This document shows, in pieces, positions 9,701 through 18,428 of a DNA stretch of 64,000 nucleotides. The notes under the pieces were generated by a model. The model had not been told where the DNA came from and ran no database searches. It saw nothing but the letters and a program-made list of their open reading frames with translations. Source of the DNA: Paraglaciecola sp. (GTDB lineage Bacteria > Pseudomonadota > Gammaproteobacteria > Enterobacterales > Alteromonadaceae). Location of the stretch: assembly GCA_009993955.1 (NCBI GenBank), contig JAACSL010000013.1, forward strand, positions 48,207 through 112,206, given 5' to 3'. Made by a program: the position numbers and the translations under genes. Positions within the stretch are counted from its first letter, which is position 1. Each line of letters opens with the position of its first letter.

Positions 9701-10972
9701 TCAATCAGCCTGATGCTCACCATCAGTCTGCTCATTTTTTGGCTGTTGCCACGCATGTTTGAAATCGTCCACAGCCTGCAGGCGCTGAGTTTCCAAGATT
9801 TTTTTAATGGCTTCGCCCTTCGCGCCACTGGCAACAATAGCTTTAATGTCGACCTGTAACGCTGCCTGATATGCTTGCCAAATATAGTCACGATTTGGGT
9901 AGTCACGTGTTTCAAAACCTGTTCTACCCCGCGCGTCAGCCTCACAACACAACAACAGGTCCATAAAACGTTCGGGTTTGCGCCACACATCACAACGGTT
10001 GAATAACTTCAAAATCGTGGCGGGTTTTAAAACAAAGGCTTGGTGCAAGTGGGTATGAAATTCACTCATCAATAAAGCCAGTTCGCGGCAATCATTAGGT
10101 ACCTTTAAGCGGTCGCAGAGGCTGGTAATTGCAGCAAGCCCAAGTTTTTCATGCCCTCGATGAGACGGCCAATGTGCTGGGGGAGTAAGACCTTTACCCA
10201 CATCATGGACTAGGGCAGCAAAACGCACGCTGAGTTTATTTGACAACGCCGCAGCTTGCTGCAACACCATGATGGTATGCACCCCGGTATCAATTTCAGG
10301 ATGCCACTTGGGTGGATTGGGAATACCCCACAATACAGCCAGTTCAGGGAACCATGCGGCTAAGGCGCCAGTTTCGCGTAATACCTCAATATAAACATGG
10401 GGATTGGCAGCCATTAAACTGCGTGCTGATTCTTGCCAGACTCGCTCAGCACTGAGGTGCTGCAGCTCCCCTGAGGTGCTGATTTCTTGCATCAGCGCCA
10501 AGGTCTCAGGGGCGATGCTAAAACCGAGATGCTGGAAGCGGGCAGCAAACCGCGCCACGCGTAAAACACGCAGAGGGTCTTCAGTAAACGCCGCGGATAC
10601 ATGGCGCAAACGTTTTAACTTCAGATCGGTTTGGCCACCGAAGGGATCAATAATTTCGCCGTTTTTGTCCATGGCCATGGCATTGATGGTGAGATCTCTA
10701 CGTTGTAAATCCTCTTCGAGGCTCACGTCGCTTGTGGCATGGCAGGTGAAGCCGCCATAACCTGGGGAGGTTTTGCGCTCGGTGCGCGCTAAGGCATACT
10801 CCTCATGACTTTTTGGATGCAAAAATACTGGGAAATCTGCTCCCACTTGTTGATAGCCCAAGGCTAACATTTGCTCAGGCGTCGCGCCCACCACTACCCA
10901 ATCTCGATCTTGTACGGGCAGTCCGAGTAAGGTGTCGCGTACTGCGCCACCCACCAAATAATTTTGCATCAT
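9701..10972 (-). CDS. cca: CCA tRNA nucleotidyltransferase with HD domain
   Basis: Adds and repairs the 3' CCA end of tRNAs. The 423-residue protein begins with the class II nucleotidyltransferase head ([28 protein letters not shown], catalytic DRD), then the [11 protein letters not shown] segment, the [10 protein letters not shown] motif and the [16 protein letters not shown] helix of the PolyA-polymerase/CCA family. An HD phosphohydrolase domain follows ([13 protein letters not shown], about residues 250-262), as in E. coli Cca. Length is normal for the HD-containing form. It is divergent from the gspA-like gene. Confidence 0.97.
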   Translation of the reverse strand: MMQNYLVGGAVRDTLLGLPVQDRDWVVVGATPEQMLALGYQQVGADFPVFLHPKSHEEYALARTERKTSPGYGGFTCHATSDVSLEEDLQRRDLTINAMAMDKNGEIIDPFGGQTDLKLKRLRHVSAAFTEDPLRVLRVARFAARFQHLGFSIAPETLALMQEISTSGELQHLSAERVWQESARSLMAANPHVYIEVLRETGALAAWFPELAVLWGIPNPPKWHPEIDTGVHTIMVLQQAAALSNKLSVRFAALVHDVGKGLTPPAHWPSHRGHEKLGLAAITSLCDRLKVPNDCRELALLMSEFHTHLHQAFVLKPATILKLFNRCDVWRKPERFMDLLLCCEADARGRTGFETRDYPNRDYIWQAYQAALQVDIKAIVASGAKGEAIKKILETQRLQAVDDFKHAWQQPKNEQTDGEHQAD

Positions 10973-11073
10973 CTACAGACATATTTTGTGAAAATTGACC
11001 CAGCTATTATGCATTATTCCCATGTAATACATAAGTTTATCCAAGAAAAAGCAGCGCAGGGGCTTTGTGGCCT

Positions 11074-11102
11074 TTGACAAGCTCCACATGACTGGGTAGT
11101 TT
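11074..11102 (+). promoter_or_regulatory. Candidate sigma-70 promoter for the gspA-gspB-like pair
   Basis: A perfect -35 TTGACA at 11074-11079 lies 17 bp from a weaker -10 TAGTTT at 11097-11102, 40 bp before the ATG of the gspA-like gene. No other -10 with a matching -35 was seen in this divergent gap. Confidence 0.4.
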
Positions 11103-11141
11103 AGCCACGCCCCCTATACTTTGGCTTAGCACTTACTCACT

Positions 11142-12053
11142 ATGTATCTCAGTTATTTTGGTTTATCTGACAATCCTTTTTCTATTGCGCCTAATCCAGA
11201 CTACTTGTACATGAGTCCACGGCACAAAGAAGCCTTGGCACATTTGATTTTTGGTCTGCGTGAAAGTGGTGGTTTTGTTATGCTCACCGGTGAAGTAGGC
11301 ACGGGTAAAACCACCGTGTCGCGCAAGTTAATGCAACAACTGCCGAGTAATACCCATGTTGCCATGATCCTCAATCCTACTCTCTCGGCCATCGAACTGC
11401 TGGCCACTATTTGCGACGAGTTAGCGATTGAACATCAATCTGACCATCCTAGCCTGAAGTACTTTACTGATTTGATTTTGACTAAGTTACTGGCAAATCA
11501 TCAACAGGGCATTAATACCGTGCTGATCATCGATGAAGCACAGCATTTGCAACCAGAAGTGCTGGAGCAACTGCGTTTACTCACCAATCTTGAAACACAT
11601 CGCGAAAAACTCCTCAAAGTGGTATTGATTGGCCAACCTGAATTACAAATCTTGCTTAAACGCAATGAATTGCGGCAGTTAGCCCAGCGGATCACGGCCA
11701 GATATCATCTTTTGCCACTCACCGCTAACGAAGTGAAGTCTTACATTGCTCATCGTTTAAGTGTCGCCAACGGTGACATTAATCTGTTCAGCCCCAGGAC
11801 CTTAAACGCCGCGTTTCAGATTACCGCCGGTATTCCCCGCGTGATCAACTTATTATGTGACCGAGCCCTGAGTTTAACGTTCAGTAAACAATTACCTGTG
11901 GTCAATCAACGTTTATTTTATGCCGCCGCAGAACAAATCCTCGGGGCTGATGTAGTGAGTCAACGCGTCGGCAAACGCTGGAATTATCTGTTGGCTGGCG
12001 TGTTTTTGGCTGCCGTCGTGTTAGGTTTTTATTGGGGGCAATACCATGGATAA
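11142..12053 (+). CDS. GspA/ExeA-like AAA ATPase, short form
   Basis: Membrane-anchored AAA ATPase of the ExeA/GspA (MshM-like) family. In Aeromonas, ExeA with ExeB helps place the type II secretion outer-membrane secretin in the cell wall. The 303-residue protein starts with the family signature MYLSYFGLSDNPFSIAPNPDYLYMS, has Walker A (LTGEVGTGKTTVSRKL) and Walker B (VLIIDEAQHLQPEVL), and ends in one membrane helix (YLLAGVFLAAVVLGFYWG). Canonical ExeA (about 550 residues) continues into a periplasmic peptidoglycan-binding domain, which is absent here. The last 8 bp overlap the next gene, whose C-terminus is GspB-like, so the two are almost surely translated together. Confidence 0.87.
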   Translation: MYLSYFGLSDNPFSIAPNPDYLYMSPRHKEALAHLIFGLRESGGFVMLTGEVGTGKTTVSRKLMQQLPSNTHVAMILNPTLSAIELLATICDELAIEHQSDHPSLKYFTDLILTKLLANHQQGINTVLIIDEAQHLQPEVLEQLRLLTNLETHREKLLKVVLIGQPELQILLKRNELRQLAQRITARYHLLPLTANEVKSYIAHRLSVANGDINLFSPRTLNAAFQITAGIPRVINLLCDRALSLTFSKQLPVVNQRLFYAAAEQILGADVVSQRVGKRWNYLLAGVFLAAVVLGFYWGQYHG

Positions 12054-13203
12054 TTTGCTGAGCACCCTTGACCTCAAACCCGGCATGGTGATTGTGCAAG
12101 TCACCCAACAGAATGGGCCAGTTAAGATCCGTAAGTCAGGGTTAGTGACCAGTATGGCCATGGTGCAGGGACTAGTTGAAATGGGCATTCAACAAGTGCA
12201 AATTGACCCCGCACAAACCGTAGAAATTGAGCAAAGTGCAGTGGCGGTTCAGGTGCAAAAATCGCCGACTGTGCAGTTACTGCAGACCAGTTTGGGTTTT
12301 AATCAACAAACAGATAGCCACCTAAACGATCAATTCAATCGCAGTCTATTTTTGACTTCAGTGCAAGATATACCGTCGGCTTGGCAATTTTACGGCAAAC
12401 CTTATGTGATATTGGTGCTGATACTCGTGGGTGGATTAGCCTTGGGTTTTAGTGGCGCCAAATTATTCACCTTATTTCAGCAACATCAACCGGCAGTGCC
12501 AAACCAAGTTGTCGAACCTGTGCAAAACGCTGTCAGTTGGTCTAAGGATGATGATCCATCAGGCTTAACCAGCGCTGTGCAACAACCAAGCACAGCAGCT
12601 ACACAAAGCACTCAGTCAGATCCAAACGTGTTGCCAGCAACCAGCCAGCAAGGCAGTGCAAATGCCCAAGACGTACAGACGCGAACTGCCGAGTTGCAAA
12701 CTGATGAGTTCCAAACTGATGAGTTCCAAACCACAGGCAAACCTTCGCGAGACAAAGAAGCGACACAAAGCAAACAACTCGCTGCCGACAACCAAGAACA
12801 AAATATTGTTAGTGATGCCCGAGCACAGCAACGTGCTGAAGCACAGGATGTGTTATCGCCAGAATTAGTGAAGCGTTTTGAAAAAGTCTTAGACCAAATG
12901 AATAATGAAACGCCGTCAAACACAAAGCCAAAGACAGTTAACCCAAAAACAAATGGCGATGAAGGCGTGCCCCGCATTGATCAACTGCCTGCTTGGGTGC
13001 TGACAGAGTTACCGAATATGGCCTTTTCTGCCCACATGTATGCGTCTGAACCTCAGGATCGCTGGGTGCGGGTTAATGGCATGCGTTTGGTAGAAGGAGA
13101 CTTGATCGCTGATAAAGTGGTAATTGATGAAATTCAAGCTCAACGGGTGATCCTAAATTATGCTGGACACCAATTTAGCATGGCGGCGCTTACCGACTGG
13201 TAA
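12046..13203 (+). CDS. GspB-like protein with N-terminal DUF3391-type domain
   Basis: 385-residue bitopic membrane protein in three parts. Residues 1-65 resemble the DUF3391 domain otherwise found at the N-terminus of HD-GYP phosphodiesterases (shared pattern: LKPGM, QV, the SG turn, GIQQVQID). One membrane helix follows at about 118-138. A long Gln/Thr-rich periplasmic linker then leads to a C-terminal domain (about 315-385: LPAWVLTELPNMAFSAHMYAS, RVNGMRLVEGDLIA, VILNYAGHQFSM) of the T2SS GspB/ExeB/PulB type. GspB proteins contact the secretin and help its assembly. The linker contains a perfect in-frame 15-bp duplication at 12697-12726 (TDEFQ twice). The N-terminal domain is an unusual addition, and its partner in the cytoplasm is unknown. 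Confidence 0.82.
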   Translation: MDNLLSTLDLKPGMVIVQVTQQNGPVKIRKSGLVTSMAMVQGLVEMGIQQVQIDPAQTVEIEQSAVAVQVQKSPTVQLLQTSLGFNQQTDSHLNDQFNRSLFLTSVQDIPSAWQFYGKPYVILVLILVGGLALGFSGAKLFTLFQQHQPAVPNQVVEPVQNAVSWSKDDDPSGLTSAVQQPSTAATQSTQSDPNVLPATSQQGSANAQDVQTRTAELQTDEFQTDEFQTTGKPSRDKEATQSKQLAADNQEQNIVSDARAQQRAEAQDVLSPELVKRFEKVLDQMNNETPSNTKPKTVNPKTNGDEGVPRIDQLPAWVLTELPNMAFSAHMYASEPQDRWVRVNGMRLVEGDLIADKVVIDEIQAQRVILNYAGHQFSMAALTDW

Positions 13204-13226
13204 AAACCGCCAAGTGTTTTGCTTGA

Positions 13227-14396
13227 TTAATGAGCCAAAAGCGTTTGCTGTAAAAACTGGCTCAAGCCCAGATTAAAATCGGCAGGATCAACACTGCCAA
13301 CTATGGCATCGTCATTAGTGGCCAGGTCAAGTTGTTTAACCATATCCTGGCGTTCAAGCAGATCATAAAAGATCATTACCACTGGTTTGAGAGGTTGATG
13401 ACGATTCAATCGCATCACTACTGCCAGTTTGTCACTGGCGAGTTTGACTAACGAGCCAACCGGGTGTGCACCCACACATAAGATAAATTGATTGATTAAA
13501 TCGCTATCTAAACCACTGATGTCCACTGCCATGTAGCGTAGAGCTTCACTGGGTTTCATGGCGTCGCGGTAGGGACGTTGTGAGGTCAGGGAATCATAAA
13601 TATCGACAATGGCCGCCATTCGCCCGTAAACATTTATTTCATGGCCTTGCAAACCCTCGGGGTAGCCTGAGCCATCTAAGCGTTCATGATGTTGCTCAAT
13701 CACATCAATACTCACCTGACTGATGGATTCCACTTTGCTAATCAACGACAGCGCATGATCAATATGTTTGCGCATGCTCTTGGTTTCTTTTGCGTTAAAC
13801 GTATCAAGCTTGGAAGTCAGCAGTAAGGGCAGTTTCATCATGCCGATGTCCATTAACAAGGCACCGGCACCCAAATTCTCTAGGAGCGCTTCGTCGTAAC
13901 CTAAAAAACGTCCAAATAAAATGATCAGGATGGCACAGTTAATACTGTGTTCGAGAAAGTAACTATCGTTTTCACTGAGCAGGGTCAAAATACTGATGGC
14001 TTCATCACATTCAAACACTTTTGCCACCAGTTCTTTACTGATTTGCTGCACGTCTTCAAGGTTGGCGTGTTTGCCTTTACTAATTCTCAACATCAATTGA
14101 CCATGAATGGTTTTAGCTTGGTCATACACTTTGAGCGCATGGGCGAGTTGCTCACTGTAAGTGAGCCCCGCCGCATTGACTTCATCTAGTGGAGCGGCTT
14201 CATCATCGGCCGCTTCTAAACGACTTTTCGCTAAGTCGATTTCAAGTTCGATAATGCCTTTGTCATGTAATTTTTGGATGGCTTCAGGGTTTAAAATTCG
14301 ACCACTGGACTTAACACGAAAGGTGCCTTCTTGTTTGACCACTTGGGTGACATACATACCAATTTGAAGTTCACTAATGTGGATAGTTTTTAACAT
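13227..14396 (-). CDS. DUF3391-HD-GYP domain protein (putative c-di-GMP phosphodiesterase, altered HD motif)
   Basis: 389-residue cytoplasmic protein with an N-terminal DUF3391 domain (about residues 3-60) and a C-terminal HD-GYP domain (about 140-350). HD-GYP enzymes hydrolyse cyclic-di-GMP. Visible motif residues are His150 (LEHSINCA), the HD position at 182-183, His211/His214 (KHIDHA), His236-His237 and the GYP signature HHERLDGSGYP, and the later RMAAIVDIYDSLTSQRPYR. At the HD position the sequence is LLMDIG (codon ATG), so the metal-binding His is replaced by Met while Asp is kept. Activity may be reduced, altered or absent. It is convergent with the gspB-like gene, 23 bp between stops, and that gene carries a related N-terminal domain. 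Confidence 0.88.
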   Translation of the reverse strand: MLKTIHISELQIGMYVTQVVKQEGTFRVKSSGRILNPEAIQKLHDKGIIELEIDLAKSRLEAADDEAAPLDEVNAAGLTYSEQLAHALKVYDQAKTIHGQLMLRISKGKHANLEDVQQISKELVAKVFECDEAISILTLLSENDSYFLEHSINCAILIILFGRFLGYDEALLENLGAGALLMDIGMMKLPLLLTSKLDTFNAKETKSMRKHIDHALSLISKVESISQVSIDVIEQHHERLDGSGYPEGLQGHEINVYGRMAAIVDIYDSLTSQRPYRDAMKPSEALRYMAVDISGLDSDLINQFILCVGAHPVGSLVKLASDKLAVVMRLNRHQPLKPVVMIFYDLLERQDMVKQLDLATNDDAIVGSVDPADFNLGLSQFLQQTLLAH

Positions 14397-14745
14397 ATGC
14401 CGAGTTTCACCTATCTATAGACAATCAACGGATGTTGATGAGTATGATTTATATTTTTGTCGATGTAGCACCACAGACAACCGTTTAGTTGCACTGCAAC
14501 AGATTATGTTCACAAGATAGGTCAATCCATGCTGCTTGCAAACTATAAACTGAGCCTTTTAAACATTGATACCACAACGGGATACAGCACTGTATAGTAG
14601 CGGGCAATGCTTTACTAGGGCGATAAATCATCCCTTGCAACACTTAATTATTCAATTTACAACTTTTATACTGATCAGCGTATTGGTCTTAGCCATTTAA
14701 GCAAATTTAAACTACTCTTTAACGCGATTAATTTTTCCTGCATGG
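14397..14745. other. 349-bp intergenic region, divergent promoters expected
   Basis: Lies between the divergent HD-GYP and gluconokinase genes and must hold both promoters. It contains a short dyad around 14589-14602 (TACAGCACTGTA-like) but no convincing paired -35/-10, no GntR-type operator that I can recognise, and no gene-sized open frame. Confidence 0.4.
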
Positions 14746-15309
14746 ATGATTCGGATGCTTGAACCCACCCTCCCACTTAAAAACTCACATTTTCTAATCA
14801 TTGTGATGGGAGTCAGTGGGTGTGGAAAGTCAACGGTTGCCTCTGCCTTAGCAAAAGACTTGGCGTTTCGCTACCTTGAAGCGGATGACTATCACAGTCG
14901 TGAAGCGAAAAAATTGATGTCAGCAGGCAAACCACTCACCGACGTGATGCGTGAACCATGGTTGCAACGTCTGTGTGATGCCATCTCGGTTGAGCCAAAA
15001 CGCAATACTGTCATGGCCTATTCTGGCTTGCGCCGTCGTCATCGGCAGCGTTTCCGAGACCTCGGCTTCGATACCTTATTTATTCATTTGGCGGGGGAAG
15101 AGGCATTGATTCAACAACGTATGCAAGCTCGGCAGCATTTTATGCCGGTCAGTTTGCTAAGTAGCCAATTCGCCACATTAGAATTACCCGATGCGGAACC
15201 AGATATCGTTACATTGGATGTAGGCATTGATATCCAACATATCATTGACCGTGCTCATGCTGCCGTGAGGCTGCGTTTACCCAAACCACTCTTACCGTTG
15301 GCACAGTGA
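14746..15309 (+). CDS. gntK: Gluconokinase
   Basis: Phosphorylates D-gluconate to 6-phosphogluconate for the Entner-Doudoroff or pentose phosphate pathway. The 187-residue protein has the P-loop VMGVSGCGKSTVASAL, the substrate-region signature AGKPLTDVMREPWLQRL, the YSGLRRRHRQRFR segment and the SSQFATLELP motif of the GntK/IdnK family. Length is slightly above the usual 170-180 because of an N-terminal extension. No gluconate transporter or GntR regulator lies next to it, so it stands alone between the HD-GYP and GGDEF genes. Confidence 0.93.
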   Translation: MIRMLEPTLPLKNSHFLIIVMGVSGCGKSTVASALAKDLAFRYLEADDYHSREAKKLMSAGKPLTDVMREPWLQRLCDAISVEPKRNTVMAYSGLRRRHRQRFRDLGFDTLFIHLAGEEALIQQRMQARQHFMPVSLLSSQFATLELPDAEPDIVTLDVGIDIQHIIDRAHAAVRLRLPKPLLPLAQ

Positions 15310-15390
15310 GGTTAAGCATAGTATTTGCCGGTGGCAAAACTTTGCCGCCTTGCAGCGTCAGTGGGCAATCGCGACCAAAGTAAGATGGCA

Positions 15391-16281
15391 TCAGGCAGCG
15401 CGAATACAATTCCGCCCATGGGTTTTTGCTTGATAGAGGGCATGGTCGGCGCGTTCAAATACACTGAATGCAGAATCGTTGGCCTTAAACTCTGCCGTAC
15501 CAACGCTGCAAGAAACCTGATGCTTTTGCAACATGTCTGATGATGCAATGGCATGACGAATGCGTTCAGCAATTAGATTAATGTTGTCACTGTTGGTGTC
15601 TGGTAACAAACAGCAAAACTCATCCCCGCCAAAGCGGAAGGCAAAATCAGATTCTCGCAAGCAATGCACTATCGTATTGGCGGTGGCCACCAACACTTTA
15701 TCGCCTTCATGATGACCAAAGTTATCATTGACCTGTTTAAAATTGTCGAGGTCTAAAACCAACAGCCCAAAGGGACCGTGTTGACGTTGTGCCTGATTAA
15801 TTAAACGAGTGACAGCTTCATTAAAACTGGCACGATTACCTAAAGACGTAAGAAAGTCCTTCATGGCAAATTGTTTGATCTTGTGGTGTTCTAAGGCATT
15901 TTTAAAGGGGTTACTAAAATACAGATGCATCTGTTGCAAGACCTGCCAATCCCGCGCAGAAAGGTTACGTTTAAACCCATAGTGCAAGGTGGCAATACTT
16001 TGTCCTTGGCGCATGCAGCTCAAGGTTTTGATTTTATAACTGCTGTGCCAATCGCCCAATGATTGTTGCTGATCTTCATATTGGATTTTCAGGGCACTCA
16101 AACCCAAACTGGTCACAAGTTGTTGAAAGTACACGTCACTTAAGCGCGATAAATCAATGGTTGAAAGCAATTTATGCATAAACTGATTGATTTGCAGTTG
16201 GCTCATTCCCTGACTGAATTGTTCTAGATTAAAGAAGTTATCACTGATACCTTCATCATAAAACGGATTGAGTTGTTCCAA
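15391..16281 (-). CDS. Diguanylate cyclase (GGDEF) with uncharacterised N-terminal region
   Basis: 296-residue protein with a C-terminal GGDEF domain that makes cyclic-di-GMP from GTP. The active-site motif RFGGDEF is intact (GGDEF at residues 218-222). An inhibitory I-site RxxD (RESD, 209-212) sits the canonical five residues upstream, so product feedback is likely. The DxLTxLGNR entry (KDFLTSLGNRASF) marks the start of the domain near residue 141. The first 135 residues match no domain I know and have no membrane segment, so the protein is probably cytoplasmic. Start is TTG at 16281, chosen because AGGAG lies at a good distance upstream. Confidence 0.9.
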   Translation of the reverse strand: MEQLNPFYDEGISDNFFNLEQFSQGMSQLQINQFMHKLLSTIDLSRLSDVYFQQLVTSLGLSALKIQYEDQQQSLGDWHSSYKIKTLSCMRQGQSIATLHYGFKRNLSARDWQVLQQMHLYFSNPFKNALEHHKIKQFAMKDFLTSLGNRASFNEAVTRLINQAQRQHGPFGLLVLDLDNFKQVNDNFGHHEGDKVLVATANTIVHCLRESDFAFRFGGDEFCCLLPDTNSDNINLIAERIRHAIASSDMLQKHQVSCSVGTAEFKANDSAFSVFERADHALYQAKTHGRNCIRAA

Positions 16282-16431
16282 GCTAAGCTCCTGCCAAAAA
16301 TTTGGCGTGTATCAAAATAAATCATCACTGGTTTAGCTTTGAGCAAATAGTGTGCCTATTTTGAACAGCAAGCTGTTCGTCGCTAGCTCAACGTGTTGAA
16401 GTCACCTAATCCAAAGCCAATGTGGGGGAAT

Positions 16432-18405
16432 ATGCACGGTAATCTCAGTAACATTTTGATCTTAATGGCGGTGGCCGTTGCCGCGGTTTGGCTGTTCAAA
16501 CGTATCAATTTACCGCCAATTTTGGCCTATTTGTTTTGTGGTATTTTGGCGGGGCAGGACGCACTGGCCTTGTTTGCCCACCCAGAAGCCATGCAGAATT
16601 TCGCCGAGCTGGGCATCGTGTTTTTGTTGTTTTCTCTCGGTTTAGAGTTTTCACTGCCTAAAATGCTTGCCATGCGCCACCTGGTGTTTGGTGTTGGACT
16701 GGCGCAAATGCTCCTCACTTCCTTGGTATTTATGGCGATTGCTTGGGGCCTAAATTTTTCTATCCAAGCTTCCCTGGTCATTGGTGGCATGATTGCCTTG
16801 TCTTCCACCGCCATCGTCATCAAACAAAGCAGTGACATGGGGATCCTCAATACACCACGTGCGCAAATTGCCGTGAGTATATTATTGCTGCAAGATTTAG
16901 CGGTAGTGCCTCTTTTGATCCTCATCCCTTTGCTATCGGGAGACAGCACAGAAAGTCTGTGGTTGGCCATATCCATGGCTTTTTTAAAGGGCATGGTAGT
17001 GGTGGCATTGCTGATGTCAGTAGGCAAATGGCTACTGCCTAAATTATTCAGTGAAATTGCCCGTACCCGCACCGACGAACTTTTTGTGTTGACCACCATC
17101 ATGGTCACGCTCATGGCAGCTGGCCTTGCGTATTGGTTTGGTTTGTCGATGGCTTTAGGGGCGTTTTTAGCCGGTATGATGTTGGGGGAAAGCCAATATA
17201 AACATCAGCTGGAAGCGGATATTCGACCTTTTCGCGACATATTAATGGGGCTGTTTTTTATCACCATTGGTATGCGTTTGGAATTACACAGCCTACCGGG
17301 TCAACTGCACTGGGCCTTGCTTGGCTTAGTAATTATTATTGTGCTTAAAGTATTGTTGATTCGCCTTGCTGCGGCCCTTGTTGGCCTCAACAAACAAAAT
17401 GCTTGGGCCACCGGCATTAAACTCTGCCAGTTGGGTGAGTTTAGTTTTGTGCTGGCTGCCTTGGCCGTGGATCATCATATTCTCAGTTCTGAACAGGGTT
17501 CTCTACTACTCACCGTGGGGGTGATGAGTATGGCCCTCACACCGTGGTTGGTGAATAAAAGCCAATACTTCGCTCAGCGTATCGCCCCTGAACCCTTGCC
17601 TCAGGTAAAAAGTGTTGAGCAAATTTCCCTCGAACATCAAAGCATGCGTGATCATGTGCTGATTTTTGGTTATGGCCGTGTTGGCCAATCGGTGAGTCGA
17701 TTGTTAAAAACGGAAGCTATCCCTTATTTGGTGGTAGATGCCGATCCGGTGCGGGTCAAAGAAAGTCAAAGTGCTATGGAGCCAGTGTATTTTGGCGATG
17801 TGAAACAAAAAGATATCTTACGCGCAGCGGGTATCGACAAAGCCAAACTTGTCTTGATCACCTTTGATGAACACGAAAAAGCCAAGAGTGTGATTGAATT
17901 GATAGCCAGTCTTTATCCCAGTTTGCCCATCGTGGTGCGCACCCGCAAAGATTATCGTATGGAAGAACTCTATAAAGCGGGTGCGTCGCAAGTCGTACCT
18001 GAAATACTTGAAGGCAGTTTGATGTTGATCTCACAGGTCATGCATCTGTCGGGTGTGCCGATGTCGCGGATCATCAAGAGAGTGCAAAAGGAACGCAAAG
18101 GCCACTACGGCAACATGCATGGATTTTTCCCTGGCGAAACCACAGAAATGGATTGCGTCAAACAAGACAAACTGGAATTTATGCATGCGGTTATTCTGAC
18201 TAATCAGGCTTACGCGGTGGGCAAACCTTTGCAAGACATGAATATTGATCGCTTGCGCATCAAACTAAAGGGTTTGCGCCGGGACAATATTGAATTAGCC
18301 GAACCCGCAGCAGATACAGTATTGGCCGCGGGTGATGTATTGGTGATAGTGGGTAAACCACGACGAGTGGAACGCGCAGAGCGTTGGTTATTAGAGGGTA
18401 ACTAA
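16432..18405 (+). CDS. CPA2-family monovalent cation/proton antiporter (KefB/YbaL-like)
   Basis: Inner-membrane K+ or Na+/H+ antiporter of the CPA2 family. About 12 membrane segments fill residues 5-385. An RCK/TrkA-N Rossmann domain follows (DHVLIFGYGRVGQSVSRLL), then a TrkA-C domain near the C-terminus (IKLKGLRRDNIELAEPAAD...LVIVGKPRRVERAE). The start at ATG 16432 puts the first helix close to the N-terminus as in relatives and has GGGGGA just upstream; in-frame GTG 16393 and ATG 16420 are alternatives. The mscS gene begins 23 bp downstream, so the pair is a likely osmotic or ion-balance operon. Ion specificity cannot be read from the sequence. Confidence 0.88.
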   Translation: MHGNLSNILILMAVAVAAVWLFKRINLPPILAYLFCGILAGQDALALFAHPEAMQNFAELGIVFLLFSLGLEFSLPKMLAMRHLVFGVGLAQMLLTSLVFMAIAWGLNFSIQASLVIGGMIALSSTAIVIKQSSDMGILNTPRAQIAVSILLLQDLAVVPLLILIPLLSGDSTESLWLAISMAFLKGMVVVALLMSVGKWLLPKLFSEIARTRTDELFVLTTIMVTLMAAGLAYWFGLSMALGAFLAGMMLGESQYKHQLEADIRPFRDILMGLFFITIGMRLELHSLPGQLHWALLGLVIIIVLKVLLIRLAAALVGLNKQNAWATGIKLCQLGEFSFVLAALAVDHHILSSEQGSLLLTVGVMSMALTPWLVNKSQYFAQRIAPEPLPQVKSVEQISLEHQSMRDHVLIFGYGRVGQSVSRLLKTEAIPYLVVDADPVRVKESQSAMEPVYFGDVKQKDILRAAGIDKAKLVLITFDEHEKAKSVIELIASLYPSLPIVVRTRKDYRMEELYKAGASQVVPEILEGSLMLISQVMHLSGVPMSRIIKRVQKERKGHYGNMHGFFPGETTEMDCVKQDKLEFMHAVILTNQAYAVGKPLQDMNIDRLRIKLKGLRRDNIELAEPAADTVLAAGDVLVIVGKPRRVERAERWLLEGN

Positions 18406-18428
18406 ACCCTACAAAGAAAAAGGACACA

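Noticed and set aside
9544..9993. 149-codon open frame on the minus strand overlapping the 3' end of cca
   Set aside because: Mostly a shadow of cca in another frame, with no family resemblance and no ribosome site.
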